A stretch of 64,000 bases of DNA from Burkholderiales bacterium Ga0077547 (GTDB lineage Bacteria; Pseudomonadota; Gammaproteobacteria; Burkholderiales; Burkholderiaceae_C). The translations under genes and the position numbers were made by a program. The DNA is taken from assembly GCA_001464195.1 (NCBI GenBank), contig LNEY01000007.1:1-64000 (forward strand), given 5' to 3'. The notes under the pieces are model-generated. The model made no database searches. It saw only the letters and a list, made by a program, of their open reading frames with translations, and was not told where the DNA came from. This document shows positions 1 to 8,111 of this stretch, piece by piece. Within the stretch, counting starts at the first letter, position 1. Each line of letters begins with the position of its first letter.

Positions 1-300
1 CGCCACTGTCGAACCATTGGTGTTCCCGCCTCGCCCCAGATGCTCGAACCAAGCCTGGGCGGCCTTCGCGGCAGCGTCGAAGCGCAAGTGGTCAGCGAGC
101 TCGAGAAACTCGCCGAGGGGCTTGTACAAGTGCTGCACGGAAGCCTCTTCGTCGCGTGCCCGAGCGAGCCAGGATCCGTGTCCGGTGGCGGACATCTTCC
201 GGTAGCCAACGTGGCAACCCTTCAGCACCCGGTGCCAGTAAGGGCCTCGCCGAGGCTTCAGCTTCTCGCGCGACGCGACTGTGTCTATGCGGACGGCCAT
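1..300 (-). CDS. Site-specific integrase, N-terminal part (runs off window edge)
   Basis: Reading the minus strand from the ATG at 298-300 gives 100 uninterrupted codons to the window edge. The product starts MAVRIDTVASREKLKPRR and contains segments of the type YWHRV.KG, GYRKM, GSWLAR.RDE and FDAAAKAAQAWFEHL. I recognise this as the arm-DNA/core-binding N-terminus of tyrosine-type integrases common on Burkholderiales islands. The catalytic R-H-R-Y domain would lie to the left of the window, so completeness cannot be judged. The gene points away from a truncated tRNA-Val at 434-483, the layout expected at one end of a tRNA-integrated element. Between them is a short direct repeat of gtaccaaaaa type (about 320-340). 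The family call is from memory of N-terminal sequence, so moderate confidence. Confidence 0.7.
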   Translation of the reverse strand, partial: MAVRIDTVASREKLKPRRGPYWHRVLKGCHVGYRKMSATGHGSWLARARDEEASVQHLYKPLGEFLELADHLRFDAAAKAAQAWFEHLGRGGNTNGSTVA

Positions 301-433
301 ACCTACCCCTGATGGCAAGGTACCAAAAAAGTACCAAAAACTGGGGTGGATTTTAGAAGACCTCGCGGGACTTCCGATGTCACTTTCTCCTATGAAAGTT
401 GCATCTCCGGAGATCCCGGAAAGTCCCGCTTTC

Positions 434-483
434 CCACCTTGACATGGTGGGGGTCGATGGTTCGAGTCCATTCGCGCCTACCA
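434..483 (+). other. Attachment site: 5'-truncated tRNA-Val(GAC) fragment
   Basis: The stretch holds a perfect anticodon arm (CCACC-TTGACAT-GGTGG, anticodon GAC), a variable loop, a T arm (GATGG-TTCGAGT-CCATT), the 3' acceptor strand CGCGCCT, discriminator A and an encoded CCA. The D arm and 5' acceptor strand (expected AGGCGCG) are absent upstream, so this is the 3' two-thirds of a tRNA-Val gene. That is the usual att core duplicated when an element integrates into a tRNA 3' end. It separates the integrase side (left) from chromosomal genes (right). The intact reconstituted tRNA should lie at the other end of the element, left of the window. Confidence 0.8.
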
Positions 484-498
484 AATACGGTAGGAAGA

Positions 499-2436
499 TC
501 AAGCACTTGGCGGCAACGCCAGGTGCTTTTTTCTTGCCGGGATGGCGCTGACGCAGGCTGGCAGCAAGCTGGCCAGCGAGTCCGGCGGCAGGGGCCGCGC
601 CAGCAGATAGCCCTGCACTTCGTCGCAATGGTGGTGTTGCAAGAATTCCAGTTGCGCTTGCGTTTCCACCCCCTCGGCGACCACACGCATGCCCAGACTG
701 TGCGCCATCGCAATGACAGCCTGGGTGATGGCCGCGTCGTCGCGATCGTCTGGCAGACCCTGCACAAACGATCGATCGATCTTCAACGTCTTGGCAGGGA
801 ATCGCTTCAAATAGGCCAAGGACGAATAACCGGTGCCGAAGTCGTCGATGGCGATGCGGATGCCCAGCTGGTGCAGGCTGTTCATCACCGCCTGCGCGCG
901 CTCGGTGTCGGCCATCAGCATGCTTTCGGTGATCTCGACCTCCAGCGCGTCCGACTCCAGCCTGGCCTGCTCCAGTGCAGCCCGGACCTCGTCGACGATG
1001 GCGTCGTGACTGAACTGGCGGACGGAAAGATTGACTGAGCATCGCGGTGGATTCAATCCGATGTCACGCCAGCGGCGCATCTGGCGACAGGCTTCTTCCA
1101 GGACCCAGCGACCGATCGGCACGATCAGGCCACTTTCCTCGGCCAGCTCAATGAAGTCTCCAGGCCCCAGCAAGCCGCGCTGCGGGTGTTGCCAGCGCAA
1201 CAGGGCTTCCATGCCGCACATCACCGTCTGGTCCAGGTTGTAGCGAGGTTGGTAATGAAGGCGCAGTTCGCCGCGTTCCGCGGCTTGGCGCAGTTCACCT
1301 TCCATCACGAAATGGCGTGAAGCACGCTGGGCCAGATCTGCGGTAAAGAACTGGAAATTGTTCTTGCCACGTGACTTCGCCAGGTACATCGCGGTGTCTG
1401 CGCTTTTCAACAAGCCTGCGACATCGGTCCCATCGGCTGGGTACAGGCCGATGCCGATGCTGGCGCTGACTTGGAGCGGCCGGCCCGACAGTCGCAGTGG
1501 TTCGCAGAGCACGTTGAGCATGCGTTTGGCCACGCTGGACAGCGCGTGCGTGTCGACGCCGCCGTCGAGCAGAACCACGAACTCATCACCACCTAAACGA
1601 GCGACCATGTCCGAGTCACGCATCAAGCCGGAAAGGCGCTCTGCCATGACTTTCAGAAGGCTGTCACCTGCTGCGTGCCCCAAGCTGTCATTGACCGTCT
1701 TGAACCGGTCCAGGTCAATGAAAAACAGCGCCAGCTCCTGCTCCTTCACACGAGCTCGATTCAGCGACAGTTCCAGCTGGGCGATGAACGTGCTGCGGTT
1801 CGGCAACCCTGTCAGTTCGTCGTAGCGAGCGAGTTGCACGACCTGCTGCTCTGCGACGGTCGCCTGGGTGACATCTGATCCCACACCGCGCCAGCCGCGG
1901 AAGATGTCGCCCTCGAACACAGGTTCACCGCTGATGCGCAGGTACAGCGCCTCGCCCTCCGCCGTGAGTGCTCGCAATGTGACGTTGCGAAAGGGCAGTC
2001 GCGAGACCACGCTGGAGGCATAGGTCTTGGCGTTGTCATCGCCGACGGCCATCAGATCGACCAACGCCTGCTTGCCCGTGAGCAACAGGGAGAGCCGCGA
2101 TCCTGTGTCGCCACTGTGCGAAGAGACATAGCGGAAGCGCTGCTCGGTGTCTTGCTCCCAGATCCAATCCGACGACAGTGACACCAAGCTTGCCAGTCGA
2201 CTCTGGCTGGCCTTCAGGTCGTTGTAGAGCTGCGTCATCTCGCGCGAGGCCACTTCCTGCGAACGTTCGAGCAGGTAGCGCGCTTGATCGGCATCGGCGT
2301 AGGCACGGCTGATGCGCTCGAGCAGGGCCGGCAACTGCGGGTGCGAGGCATCAGCCTTCTCGGCCTCCAGGCCCACTCGGCGCAGTTGCCTGAGCAACAA
2401 GGGATGCAGATCCTGTCCCATGCTGCTGTGTTGCAC
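499..2436 (-). CDS. PAS-GGDEF-EAL cyclic-di-GMP turnover protein
   Basis: A 645-residue cytoplasmic signalling protein expected to make and/or degrade c-di-GMP. Residues about 40-85 are a charged helical, probably coiled-coil segment. A PAS-like region (SSDWIWEQD) covers about 85-200. The GGDEF domain follows, with an intact GGDEF at 282-286 and a product-inhibition I-site RDSD at 273-276. The EAL domain starts with EAL at 410-412 (MEALLRW) and includes IDDFGTGYSSLAYL and KIDRSFV. Both catalytic signatures look intact, so it could be bifunctional. There is no membrane segment. It starts 3 nt after the FIST gene stop, implying one mRNA and a shared sensory pathway. The last residues are encoded across the plus-strand terminator at 502-532. 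Confidence 0.93.
   Translation of the reverse strand: MQHSSMGQDLHPLLLRQLRRVGLEAEKADASHPQLPALLERISRAYADADQARYLLERSQEVASREMTQLYNDLKASQSRLASLVSLSSDWIWEQDTEQRFRYVSSHSGDTGSRLSLLLTGKQALVDLMAVGDDNAKTYASSVVSRLPFRNVTLRALTAEGEALYLRISGEPVFEGDIFRGWRGVGSDVTQATVAEQQVVQLARYDELTGLPNRSTFIAQLELSLNRARVKEQELALFFIDLDRFKTVNDSLGHAAGDSLLKVMAERLSGLMRDSDMVARLGGDEFVVLLDGGVDTHALSSVAKRMLNVLCEPLRLSGRPLQVSASIGIGLYPADGTDVAGLLKSADTAMYLAKSRGKNNFQFFTADLAQRASRHFVMEGELRQAAERGELRLHYQPRYNLDQTVMCGMEALLRWQHPQRGLLGPGDFIELAEESGLIVPIGRWVLEEACRQMRRWRDIGLNPPRCSVNLSVRQFSHDAIVDEVRAALEQARLESDALEVEITESMLMADTERAQAVMNSLHQLGIRIAIDDFGTGYSSLAYLKRFPAKTLKIDRSFVQGLPDDRDDAAITQAVIAMAHSLGMRVVAEGVETQAQLEFLQHHHCDEVQGYLLARPLPPDSLASLLPACVSAIPARKKHLALPPSA
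502..532 (+). terminator. Rho-independent terminator downstream of the tRNA-Val site
   Basis: An 11-bp stem (502-512 with 517-527, containing a G-T pair) closes a GCAA tetraloop and is followed by a run of T on the plus strand. It lies 19 nt after the tRNA CCA and is presumably the original tRNA-Val terminator. It also lies inside the 3' end of the minus-strand GGDEF/EAL gene, so it encodes that protein's last residues. Confidence 0.75.
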
Positions 2437-2439
2437 TGT

Positions 2440-3588
2440 TCAGTCTTCAGAGAAGACGGTGACCGTCATCGTCTGGTTATGCAGTTCGCTGGGGCCGCCG
2501 TCGAGTCCTGGCGCGATCTCGCCGTAGGAATAGAAGCCCACGTGGACTGCTCCCGGTGGGGCGCCGGCGCTGATCGATTCGACTTCCTCTTCGGTCCGCT
2601 CCCCCAGCACCAGGCGCCGGCCCACACAGCTGACCGAGATCACCAGCGCTGGCGCCGGTCCCGCAGGCGACATGGCGCTGCAGGCCTGCGCCACGGCGGC
2701 AGCGGCGCTGTCGATCAGCCCTTCGTCGGTCGTGCGCATCAGCCGCGCCTCGAATCCCTCGGGGACGTCACCGGCAAAGGTCAGGCTGTGTCGCTGCTCG
2801 TCGATGGCCAGCACCGTGCGCACCACAGGCTTGCCGCTGCTGTCAGGCCGGCGGATCGCCAGCGGGAACAACAACGCCGAGCCCGGCAGTCCGGCGGCCA
2901 GCGAGCCCAGGTATTCCTTGTACAGGTCCAATGCGGGCTTGCCGTCGAGTTCGAACAACACATTGCCTTCCGAGCGCGTGATGCGTCGCTGCGGCCCGAA
3001 GTCCAGCCAGCCACCGTTGCAGCCGCTGCTCACACGCAAGCGTTCACCGTACAGGCCCACTGCAGCAATCCGATGCGGTTGCGGAACACCGTCGGAGAGG
3101 ACCCAGGTGTGCTTGAAGTCGCTGCCGTCGCCGGCCAGCCCACCGGTGATCGTGATGCCCGCTGGCAATTGGCTGGTCAGTCCGGACACGAGCGACGTGC
3201 CGTTCACATTCAGCCCGTCGGAGAGCAGGAACACCGCGCGCAGTCCAGGGCCGCTGAGCTGACGGGCCAGGCGTTCGCCGGCCGTGCGTGAATCGGCGGG
3301 GGTCTCTACTGCGGTCGTGGCCAATTGCAGGCGGGTATGTTCGAAACGCGCCACGACCAGACTGATGCTCGCGTCGTCGACGTTCGTTCCTGCCATCTCG
3401 CCAGAGGTCGAGCAACCGAGAAGCTGAGCGTGCGGAAATGCGGCGCGCAGTTCGTTGAAGGGTGCGATCTGATCGCCCAGCGCACGGGCCCCGAAGGCCA
3501 GAACCAGCGTCTGCGGGCTGTCCATGTCGGCTGGCAGTGCGGGCGACCAGCCTGTGGAACCTGTATAGCGACAGGAATGAAGGCGCAT
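2440..3588 (-). CDS. FIST sensory domain protein (FIST_N + FIST_C)
   Basis: A 382-residue soluble protein matching the FIST family: an N-terminal FIST half (motifs LLGCSTSGEM, SLVVARFEHT, FLLSDGLNVNG and GGLAGDGSDF, about residues 30-210) and a C-terminal FIST_C half (RRITRSEGNVLFELDGKPAL, then a segment ending GFYSYGEI, about 220-370). FIST domains are regarded as small-ligand (amino acid-like) sensors usually encoded beside signalling enzymes. Here the next gene, 3 nt downstream, is a PAS-GGDEF-EAL protein, so FIST probably feeds an input to c-di-GMP control. There is no transmembrane segment or enzymatic motif. The N-terminal 20 residues are poorly conserved in type; MDSPQTLVLAFGAR at residue 22 is an alternative start. 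Confidence 0.88.
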   Translation of the reverse strand: MRLHSCRYTGSTGWSPALPADMDSPQTLVLAFGARALGDQIAPFNELRAAFPHAQLLGCSTSGEMAGTNVDDASISLVVARFEHTRLQLATTAVETPADSRTAGERLARQLSGPGLRAVFLLSDGLNVNGTSLVSGLTSQLPAGITITGGLAGDGSDFKHTWVLSDGVPQPHRIAAVGLYGERLRVSSGCNGGWLDFGPQRRITRSEGNVLFELDGKPALDLYKEYLGSLAAGLPGSALLFPLAIRRPDSSGKPVVRTVLAIDEQRHSLTFAGDVPEGFEARLMRTTDEGLIDSAAAAVAQACSAMSPAGPAPALVISVSCVGRRLVLGERTEEEVESISAGAPPGAVHVGFYSYGEIAPGLDGGPSELHNQTMTVTVFSED

Positions 3589-3731
3589 GAGCGTGTCGGC
3601 GTCCGGTTCAATGACAGATGACCTGTCAGATTTCGGCGAGTCACGCGGCGACTTGATCCTAGGGCAAGCCCGAGCGGGAGCAGGGAGAGGCAGTCTTGAT
3701 CGACATCGCCGAGCGGACGATGAACCCAGCG

Positions 3732-3932
3732 CTACTTGGTGAGGATGAGCTTTCCGAGAGAGGTCAAGCGCAGCCGGTAGATGGCCTGGCCGTGCTCGAT
3801 CTCGATTTCCTGCTGATGCCCCAGCAGTTCGGTGCTGCGCCAGCGTCGCAGACAGGACACCTCGGTCGGCGTGACCGGTTGCACCTCGGCCGCGGTGGGC
3901 TTCTCAGGTACCAGCCCGAGCGGCATGGTCAT
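3732..3932 (-). CDS. hemP: Hemin uptake protein HemP
   Basis: A 66-residue protein ending in the HemP signature: an ELLGHQQEIEIEHG stretch followed by YRLRLTSLGKLILTK. HemP is a small conserved protein found with haem and iron acquisition genes; in Burkholderiales it is needed for haem uptake gene expression. The ATG at 3930-3932 was chosen because the longer frame (to 3998) would run back into bfd, and its extra residues are not HemP-like. It lies 2 nt after the bfd stop, so bfd-hemP form one transcript under the Fur box at 4222-4240. No haem transporter genes are in view. Confidence 0.85.
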   Translation of the reverse strand: MTMPLGLVPEKPTAAEVQPVTPTEVSCLRRWRSTELLGHQQEIEIEHGQAIYRLRLTSLGKLILTK

Positions 3933-3934
3933 GC

Positions 3935-4210
3935 TCAAGCGCCCACCACGCGGGCAGCCTCGGCATGAATCATCACCACCCGACGCGGCGCAGGGCAACT
4001 GGCGGCGTCAGCCCCGGTGGGCAGAACGTGAACTTCCTGCGCCCGCACGGCCGTGTGCTCATGGAAGGTCTCGCGCGCGCAGTCGTGGCAGCGCCCGCAT
4101 GACGTGGCCACCGACAACTCGCACTGAAGTTCGTCAAAACTCGCGCAACCCGCGCGAGCGGCTCGGGCGATGTCGCGATCGGAGACGCGGTGGCAGATGC
4201 AAATGATCAT
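3935..4210 (-). CDS. bfd: Bacterioferritin-associated ferredoxin
   Basis: A 91-residue (2Fe-2S) protein beginning MIICICHRVSDRDI. The four cluster cysteines are the CxC near the N-terminus (C4, C6) and a CxxC in TSCGRCHDCA (C39 and C42 by count). Bfd donates electrons to bacterioferritin to release stored iron. The C-terminal 30 residues extend past the usual Bfd core (about 65-70 residues). The gene starts 12 nt after a Fur-type palindrome, which fits induction under iron starvation. The bacterioferritin gene lies immediately upstream on the same strand but behind its own terminator. Confidence 0.93.
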   Translation of the reverse strand: MIICICHRVSDRDIARAARAGCASFDELQCELSVATSCGRCHDCARETFHEHTAVRAQEVHVLPTGADAASCPAPRRVVMIHAEAARVVGA

Positions 4211-4221
4211 GCGCTCAATGT

Positions 4222-4240
4222 AATGCGAATAGTTCGCATT
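4222..4240 (-). promoter_or_regulatory. Fur box upstream of bfd-hemP
   Basis: AATGCGAATAGTTCGCATT is a palindrome with perfect 8-nt arms around a 3-nt centre. It resembles the alternating AATGCGAAT/TTCGCATT form of Fur operators known in beta- and gammaproteobacteria. It ends 12 nt before the bfd ATG, so bound Fur would block bfd-hemP transcription when iron is sufficient. Confidence 0.75.
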
Positions 4241-4250
4241 GGCAAGCGCA

Positions 4251-4282
4251 TTGAAAAACCAGCCCCTTTCTGGGGCTGATCG
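4251..4282 (-). terminator. Terminator after bfr
   Basis: On the minus strand a stem AGCCCC/GGGGCT with a 5-nt loop is followed by GG and five T. It sits 10 nt beyond the bfr stop and separates bfr from the Fur-controlled bfd-hemP unit. Confidence 0.7.
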
Positions 4283-4291
4283 GGAGGCGTG

Positions 4292-4762
4292 TCAGGTGCC
4301 GAGTTGCGACTGCAGGTAGTTCTGCTCGCCGATCTTGTCCACCAGTTCGAGTTGCGTCTCGATGAAGTCGATGTGCTCCTCGGTGTCTTCGATGATGTGC
4401 TGGAACAACTCGCGCGACACATAGTCCCGAGACAGCTCGCACTGGGCGATGGCCTCTTTCAGTGTGGCCTGAGCGGCCTGCTCGGACTTCAGATCGCAAG
4501 CCAGCGCCTCGACCAGGGTTTCGCCAATCATCAACTTGCCCAGGTCCTGCAGATTAGGCAACGCGCCCAGCGTGAACAGCCGCTCCATCAGCGCATCGGC
4601 GTGTTTCATCTCACCGATCGACTCTTCGTACTCCTTTTTTGCCATCCGCTCGAAGCCCCAATGCTTGAACATGCGGAAGTGCACGAAGTACTGGTTGATG
4701 GCGGTGAGCTCGTTCTTCAGCTGTGCTTGCAGCCATTTGATGACCGGTGGATCGCCTTGCAT
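4292..4762 (-). CDS. bfr: Bacterioferritin
   Basis: A 156-residue four-helix ferritin-like protein with the Bfr start (MQGDPPVIKWLQAQLKNEL) and an intact di-iron ferroxidase set by motif: E18 in LKNELTAINQY, E51/H54 in GEMKHAD, and the pair in EDTEEHIDF. Methionine in GEMKHAD is the residue that ligates haem between subunits, so this is a haem-binding Bfr rather than a plain ferritin. It oxidises Fe2+ and stores Fe3+ in a 24-subunit shell. It is followed by a terminator and then by bfd, whose product extracts its iron. It looks full length and normal. No Fur-like palindrome was seen in its own upstream region (4763-4842). Confidence 0.95.
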   Translation of the reverse strand: MQGDPPVIKWLQAQLKNELTAINQYFVHFRMFKHWGFERMAKKEYEESIGEMKHADALMERLFTLGALPNLQDLGKLMIGETLVEALACDLKSEQAAQATLKEAIAQCELSRDYVSRELFQHIIEDTEEHIDFIETQLELVDKIGEQNYLQSQLGT

Positions 4763-4842
4763 GATGGGTTCCTTTCAATTGATCAATGACGGCCGTGCCG
4801 TCGGCCATGTGCATTTTGCGGTGCGAATGGTCCGGCGCGGAT

Positions 4843-6687
4843 CTACAGGGGCTGGGTGCGTTCGGTCAGCCAAGCGAGCGCGGGGCCAGAGACCACAGGC
4901 GACAAGCGCTCGAACACCGTTGCGTGATAACGGTTCAGCCAGTCGATCTCGCCTGCATCGAGCAGCGATCGGGCTATGCAGCGGGTGTCGATCGGGCACA
5001 GCGTCAGCGTTTCGAATTCGAGGAACTCGCCAAAACCGTCGTTCGCGGCTGCATGGACCTGCACGTTCATCACCAGATTCTCGATGCGGATTCCCCACTG
5101 GCCGGGGCGGTACAGCCCGGGCTCGATGCTGGTAACCATGCCTGGCTCCATCGCCATCGTCGAATCGGGGATGGCCTTTGAGATGCTCTGCGGACCTTCG
5201 TGCACATTCAGGAAGTAGCCCACGCCATGGCCGGTGCCGTGGCCGTAGTCCAGACCCTGTTGCCACAGCGGCGCGCGCGCGATGGCGTCGAGCATCGGTG
5301 CCAAGGTGCCGCGCGGAAATCGGGTGCGGCTGAGCGCGATCAGGCCCTTGAGCACCAGGGTGTAGTCGCGCTTTTGTTCGCCGCTGGGCGTGCCGATGGG
5401 CCAGACGCGGGTGATGTCGGTGGTGCCGCCTGCGTACTGGCCACCGGAGTCGATCAGCAGCAAGTTGCCACCTTGCTGATCCGTGCCCACCGTGATGACT
5501 GCATGCGATTCAGATGTCGCGCGGTAATGCGGCATGGCCCCGTTGGCGCTGAATCCGGCAATGGTCGGGAAGCTCAGGCCGACGAAGCCCGGACGATCGC
5601 TGCGCGCGGCGCTCAGCCGTTCGTCGATCGTCAGTTCGGTGAGGCGGTCAGCGATGGCTGGATCTGCCAACGCCTGTTCGAACCAGGCGTAGAAACTGCA
5701 CATCGCGGCACCGTCCTGCACCATGGCCTCGCGAATGTGGGCGGCCTCAGCCGCACTCTTGCGACTCTTGCGCAGCGTGCTGGGGTTGATGGCTTCGATG
5801 ACGCGGATGCCGACATCGTCCCGGACGCACTGGCGCAAGCCCAGCGTGATGCGGCGCGGGTCGATCAACAAGCGCGCGTCGGCGGGCAGGCACTGCAGCG
5901 CCGTGCCCGCTTGATCGTAGGACTCGACGCGCACTCCGTCGGCTGCCAGTCCTGCCTGCAGGCTGGGGGAGACCTTGCCATCGGCCACGTACAGCACGGC
6001 TTGCCTTGCATCGATCAAGGCGTGCGCGAGGAACACCGGGTTGTAGGGAACGTCGGACCCGCGCAAGTTGAACAGCCACGCGACGTCATCGACCGTTGAG
6101 ATGAAGTGGTGCGTGGCCCCCAGCGCCGCCATGTCGAGGCGCACTTTTGCCAAGCGTTCGGCGCGAGAGTCGGTCGCGTAGGGTGGCGCGTGCTCGTAGA
6201 CCGGCGCATCAGGCAGCCCGGGCCGCTCGGGCCAGACTTCGGCGAGCACGTCGAAATCGGTGCGCAGTGCGATGCCTGCGGTCTTCAGCGCGCCTTGCAG
6301 CCGCTGTGCGGTGGCCAGGCCCAGCACTTGGCCATCGACACCCACCACCTGGCCTGCTGGCACATGCTTCGCCAGCCAGTCGATCGGATGTGTTGCGGTA
6401 CCGGTCGGGATTTTTTCCAATTCGATCCCGCTGCCCGACAGTTCAGCCTCTGCCTGCACCCAGTAGCGGCTGTCGGCAAAGACCACCGCGGTGTCGACAG
6501 TGATGATCAACGTGCCCACCGAGCCAGTGAAGCCCGACAGCCACTGCCGCCCCTGCCAACGTGCCGGCAGGTACTCCGAGAGGTGGGGATCCGACGACGG
6601 CACCAGCACGGCAGCGAGTTGCTGCTGCCTCAGTGCGTCGCGCACGCGCTCGATGCGCTGCCGGATGGGGGTGGGGCCGGTGTCCAT
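4843..6687 (-). CDS. Xaa-Pro aminopeptidase (M24B, aminopeptidase P family)
   Basis: About 614 residues, matching the long cytosolic aminopeptidase P type with two creatinase-like N-terminal domains and a C-terminal pita-bread M24 domain. The dinuclear metal ligands are visible: aspartates in LLIDSGGQYAGGTTDITR, histidine in GHGTGHGVGYFLNVHEGP, and glutamates in TSIEPGLYRPG and GIRIENLV. It removes N-terminal residues preceding proline. The ATG at 6685-6687 (MDTGPTPIRQRIERV) was chosen because a start 42 nt upstream would overlap the preceding TAXI gene. The gap to that gene is then 10 nt, so they may be cotranscribed. The C-terminal motif WLNRYHATV fits the family tail. Confidence 0.92.
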   Translation of the reverse strand: MDTGPTPIRQRIERVRDALRQQQLAAVLVPSSDPHLSEYLPARWQGRQWLSGFTGSVGTLIITVDTAVVFADSRYWVQAEAELSGSGIELEKIPTGTATHPIDWLAKHVPAGQVVGVDGQVLGLATAQRLQGALKTAGIALRTDFDVLAEVWPERPGLPDAPVYEHAPPYATDSRAERLAKVRLDMAALGATHHFISTVDDVAWLFNLRGSDVPYNPVFLAHALIDARQAVLYVADGKVSPSLQAGLAADGVRVESYDQAGTALQCLPADARLLIDPRRITLGLRQCVRDDVGIRVIEAINPSTLRKSRKSAAEAAHIREAMVQDGAAMCSFYAWFEQALADPAIADRLTELTIDERLSAARSDRPGFVGLSFPTIAGFSANGAMPHYRATSESHAVITVGTDQQGGNLLLIDSGGQYAGGTTDITRVWPIGTPSGEQKRDYTLVLKGLIALSRTRFPRGTLAPMLDAIARAPLWQQGLDYGHGTGHGVGYFLNVHEGPQSISKAIPDSTMAMEPGMVTSIEPGLYRPGQWGIRIENLVMNVQVHAAANDGFGEFLEFETLTLCPIDTRCIARSLLDAGEIDWLNRYHATVFERLSPVVSGPALAWLTERTQPL

Positions 6688-6697
6688 CCGAGCCAGT

Positions 6698-8107
6698 TCA
6701 GGTAGGCGTGTGGGTGGCCGATCGCGCACCGACCGGCGTCGGAGCAGCGTTTGCTGTCTCAGCGCCGTTCAGCCGGGTTCGCACCAGATCGATGTAGCTG
6801 CGCAGCGCATACAGCTCGTCGGTATAGGCCAACGGCACGGTGATCTGTCCGACCTTGCCGTCCAGCGCATCGAGCTCGGCCAGCAGCTCGGTTGACGGCT
6901 TGCGGCCGATCGCGCCTTCGATCTGTCGCAGCTGTTCGTACCACCGGAACACCCGCGAGCGGATGCGGAACTGGTACAGCGGTGGCAGCATGCGCGACAG
7001 CGGCAGCAGCACCGCGACGATGGTCACCAGCACCGGCCACATGCGATCCACCAGATTCGCGAGCCAGAAGGGCAGGTAGCGTTGCAGCAGCGGTACGCCG
7101 CTCTGGAAGAAGCGTTGCGCTTCATTTGCCAGCGGTCGCTCGGTATTCAGCGCGGTCGGAAACTCGCCCTTGCGCTGGAACCAGCCGGCGCCGCCATGCA
7201 CCTGCTGCGCAGCCTGCACGAACAGCTGGATCAGCGCCGGGTGCGTGTCTTCGCGAGCGACCAGCGTGGCCGTGGGCGCCACCAGGCGCACATCCTGCGG
7301 TGGCAGGTTGCCAGCCAGATCGACGACGCCGCGCGGCAGCGTGACCGGACTCATGAACGGGAATCGGCGCGAATAGGCCTCGGCCTGTGCGAAGTCGAAC
7401 AACTTCACGCCCGGCGTTTGCAGCAGCATCTGCACCATCTGCGCCTCAGGCGCGGAGGCGAACACCAGTGCATCGGATTCGGCGCCCAGCAACGCCATCA
7501 CCGCCGGGGTTTGCGGTTGTTCCAACAGCGTGATCTGCGTCGGCTCCATGTGGTTGGCCTCGAGCAGCTTTTTCATCAGGTTGGGCACACCGCTGCCCGG
7601 TGCGCCGATGTTGAGCTTCCAGCCGCCCAATTGCGAAATGCGGGTCAGGGTGTCCGACTTCAGAAGGCGCTGCGCTGCATCTTCCCGATAGAACAGCCAC
7701 ACCGGCTCGAAGAACATGCTGCCGAGCGACACCAGCGAAGGCTCGTCTTCATCGGCATCGGTGTCCTGGGGCAGTTCATCGGCGCCGCCCTGGACGAAGG
7801 CGATCTGCACTTCCGACGAGGGATCGCGCAGCAGGGCGAGGTTCTCCGCCGCGCCCTGTGTGTTGCGCAGCTCGACCTGGACGCCATAGGTCTTCAGGAT
7901 CGCCTGATAGCGCTTGCCGAACGCGTGGTACGCCCCTTGTTCCGCACCGGTGGCGAGCACCACTTTCTTGGGCGGCGTGGGGTCGAGCACGTAATACGCC
8001 GGGACCAGCAACGCCAGTGCCAGCAGCACGAAGGGGCCGACGGTGGCGAGCAGGTCGCGTATGGACAGCAAGGTCTGGCGCAGCGAATCGGGCATGGCCA
8101 TCCGCAC
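6698..8107 (-). CDS. TAXI-family TRAP-type solute-binding protein, membrane-anchored
   Basis: 469 residues. A transmembrane helix (about 22-42) anchors a TAXI-like binding domain beginning KKVVLATGAEQGAYHAFG, the hallmark region of TRAP-associated extracytoplasmic immunogenic-type proteins. A second hydrophobic segment (about 340-365) is followed by a cytoplasmic-looking charged tail. Most TAXI proteins are secreted; this two-TM form with a C-terminal extension is a recognised variant in betaproteobacteria. No TRAP permease gene (DctQ/DctM) lies beside it, so either it works with a distant permease or it acts as a sensor. It lies between argF and aminopeptidase P on the same strand. The substrate is unknown. 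Confidence 0.8.
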   Translation of the reverse strand: MRMAMPDSLRQTLLSIRDLLATVGPFVLLALALLVPAYYVLDPTPPKKVVLATGAEQGAYHAFGKRYQAILKTYGVQVELRNTQGAAENLALLRDPSSEVQIAFVQGGADELPQDTDADEDEPSLVSLGSMFFEPVWLFYREDAAQRLLKSDTLTRISQLGGWKLNIGAPGSGVPNLMKKLLEANHMEPTQITLLEQPQTPAVMALLGAESDALVFASAPEAQMVQMLLQTPGVKLFDFAQAEAYSRRFPFMSPVTLPRGVVDLAGNLPPQDVRLVAPTATLVAREDTHPALIQLFVQAAQQVHGGAGWFQRKGEFPTALNTERPLANEAQRFFQSGVPLLQRYLPFWLANLVDRMWPVLVTIVAVLLPLSRMLPPLYQFRIRSRVFRWYEQLRQIEGAIGRKPSTELLAELDALDGKVGQITVPLAYTDELYALRSYIDLVRTRLNGAETANAAPTPVGARSATHTPT

Positions 8108-8111
8108 GGAC

